Positions 5,642-5,646 of a stretch of DNA of 5,646 nucleotides are shown one piece after another. The DNA is from CAYFVR01 sp046541515 (GTDB taxonomy: Bacteria > Desulfobacterota > Desulfobacteria > Desulfobacterales > Desulfococcaceae). Each line of letters begins with the position of its first letter. Within the stretch, counting starts at the first letter, position 1. The stretch is taken from the NCBI GenBank assembly GCA_046541515.1, contig JBKHDD010000248.1:1-5646 (forward strand). The letters run 5' to 3'. The notes below the pieces were generated by a model. That model had not been told where the DNA came from, made no database searches, and saw only the letters and a program-made list of their open reading frames with translations. Both the position numbers and the translations under genes were made by a program.

Positions 5642-5646
5642 GGTGG

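Overview
The window is GC-rich, densely coding bacterial DNA with two genes on the minus strand, so transcription runs from high to low coordinates. No marker gene fixes the taxon. The GC-rich coding style and the small intergenic palindromic repeats suggest a large-genome environmental bacterium, for example in the PVC/Lentisphaerota or Desulfobacterota range. That is a guess from general impression, not something the sequence proves.

Layout in transcription order. At 5641-4088 is a 517-residue protein of unknown function. It has a proline-free, arginine-rich predicted coiled-coil N-terminal half, a helical middle and a small alpha/beta C-terminal region. Its start lies 5 bases from the window edge, so its upstream signals and any further 5' extension cannot be seen. 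Then comes a 266-base gap (3822-4087) with several hairpins and a roughly 101-bp MITE-like element (3843-3943). The element has imperfect terminal inverted repeats and is flanked by an 11-bp direct repeat. It sits directly behind the ribosome binding site of the next gene. At 3821-285 is an 1178-residue protein with three CbxX/CfxQ (SpoVK/CbbX-type) AAA+ ATPase modules in tandem, behind an N-terminal region that may be a degenerate AAA-like module. The last 284 bases hold no gene. They contain a pair of about 51-bp repeat units in inverted orientation (114-246), each made of a terminator-like hairpin plus a 22-bp palindrome.

How they may work together (inference): a CbxX-type AAA+ machine next to a long coiled-coil protein suggests a remodelling ATPase and its partner, substrate or scaffold. 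The three modules are not equal. Module 2 has a divergent pore loop, and module 1 lacks the usual sensor-2 arginine. I cannot name a characterised system with this exact pair. The most useful follow-ups are the conservation of the pair, the unassigned domains of both proteins, and the two repeat elements.
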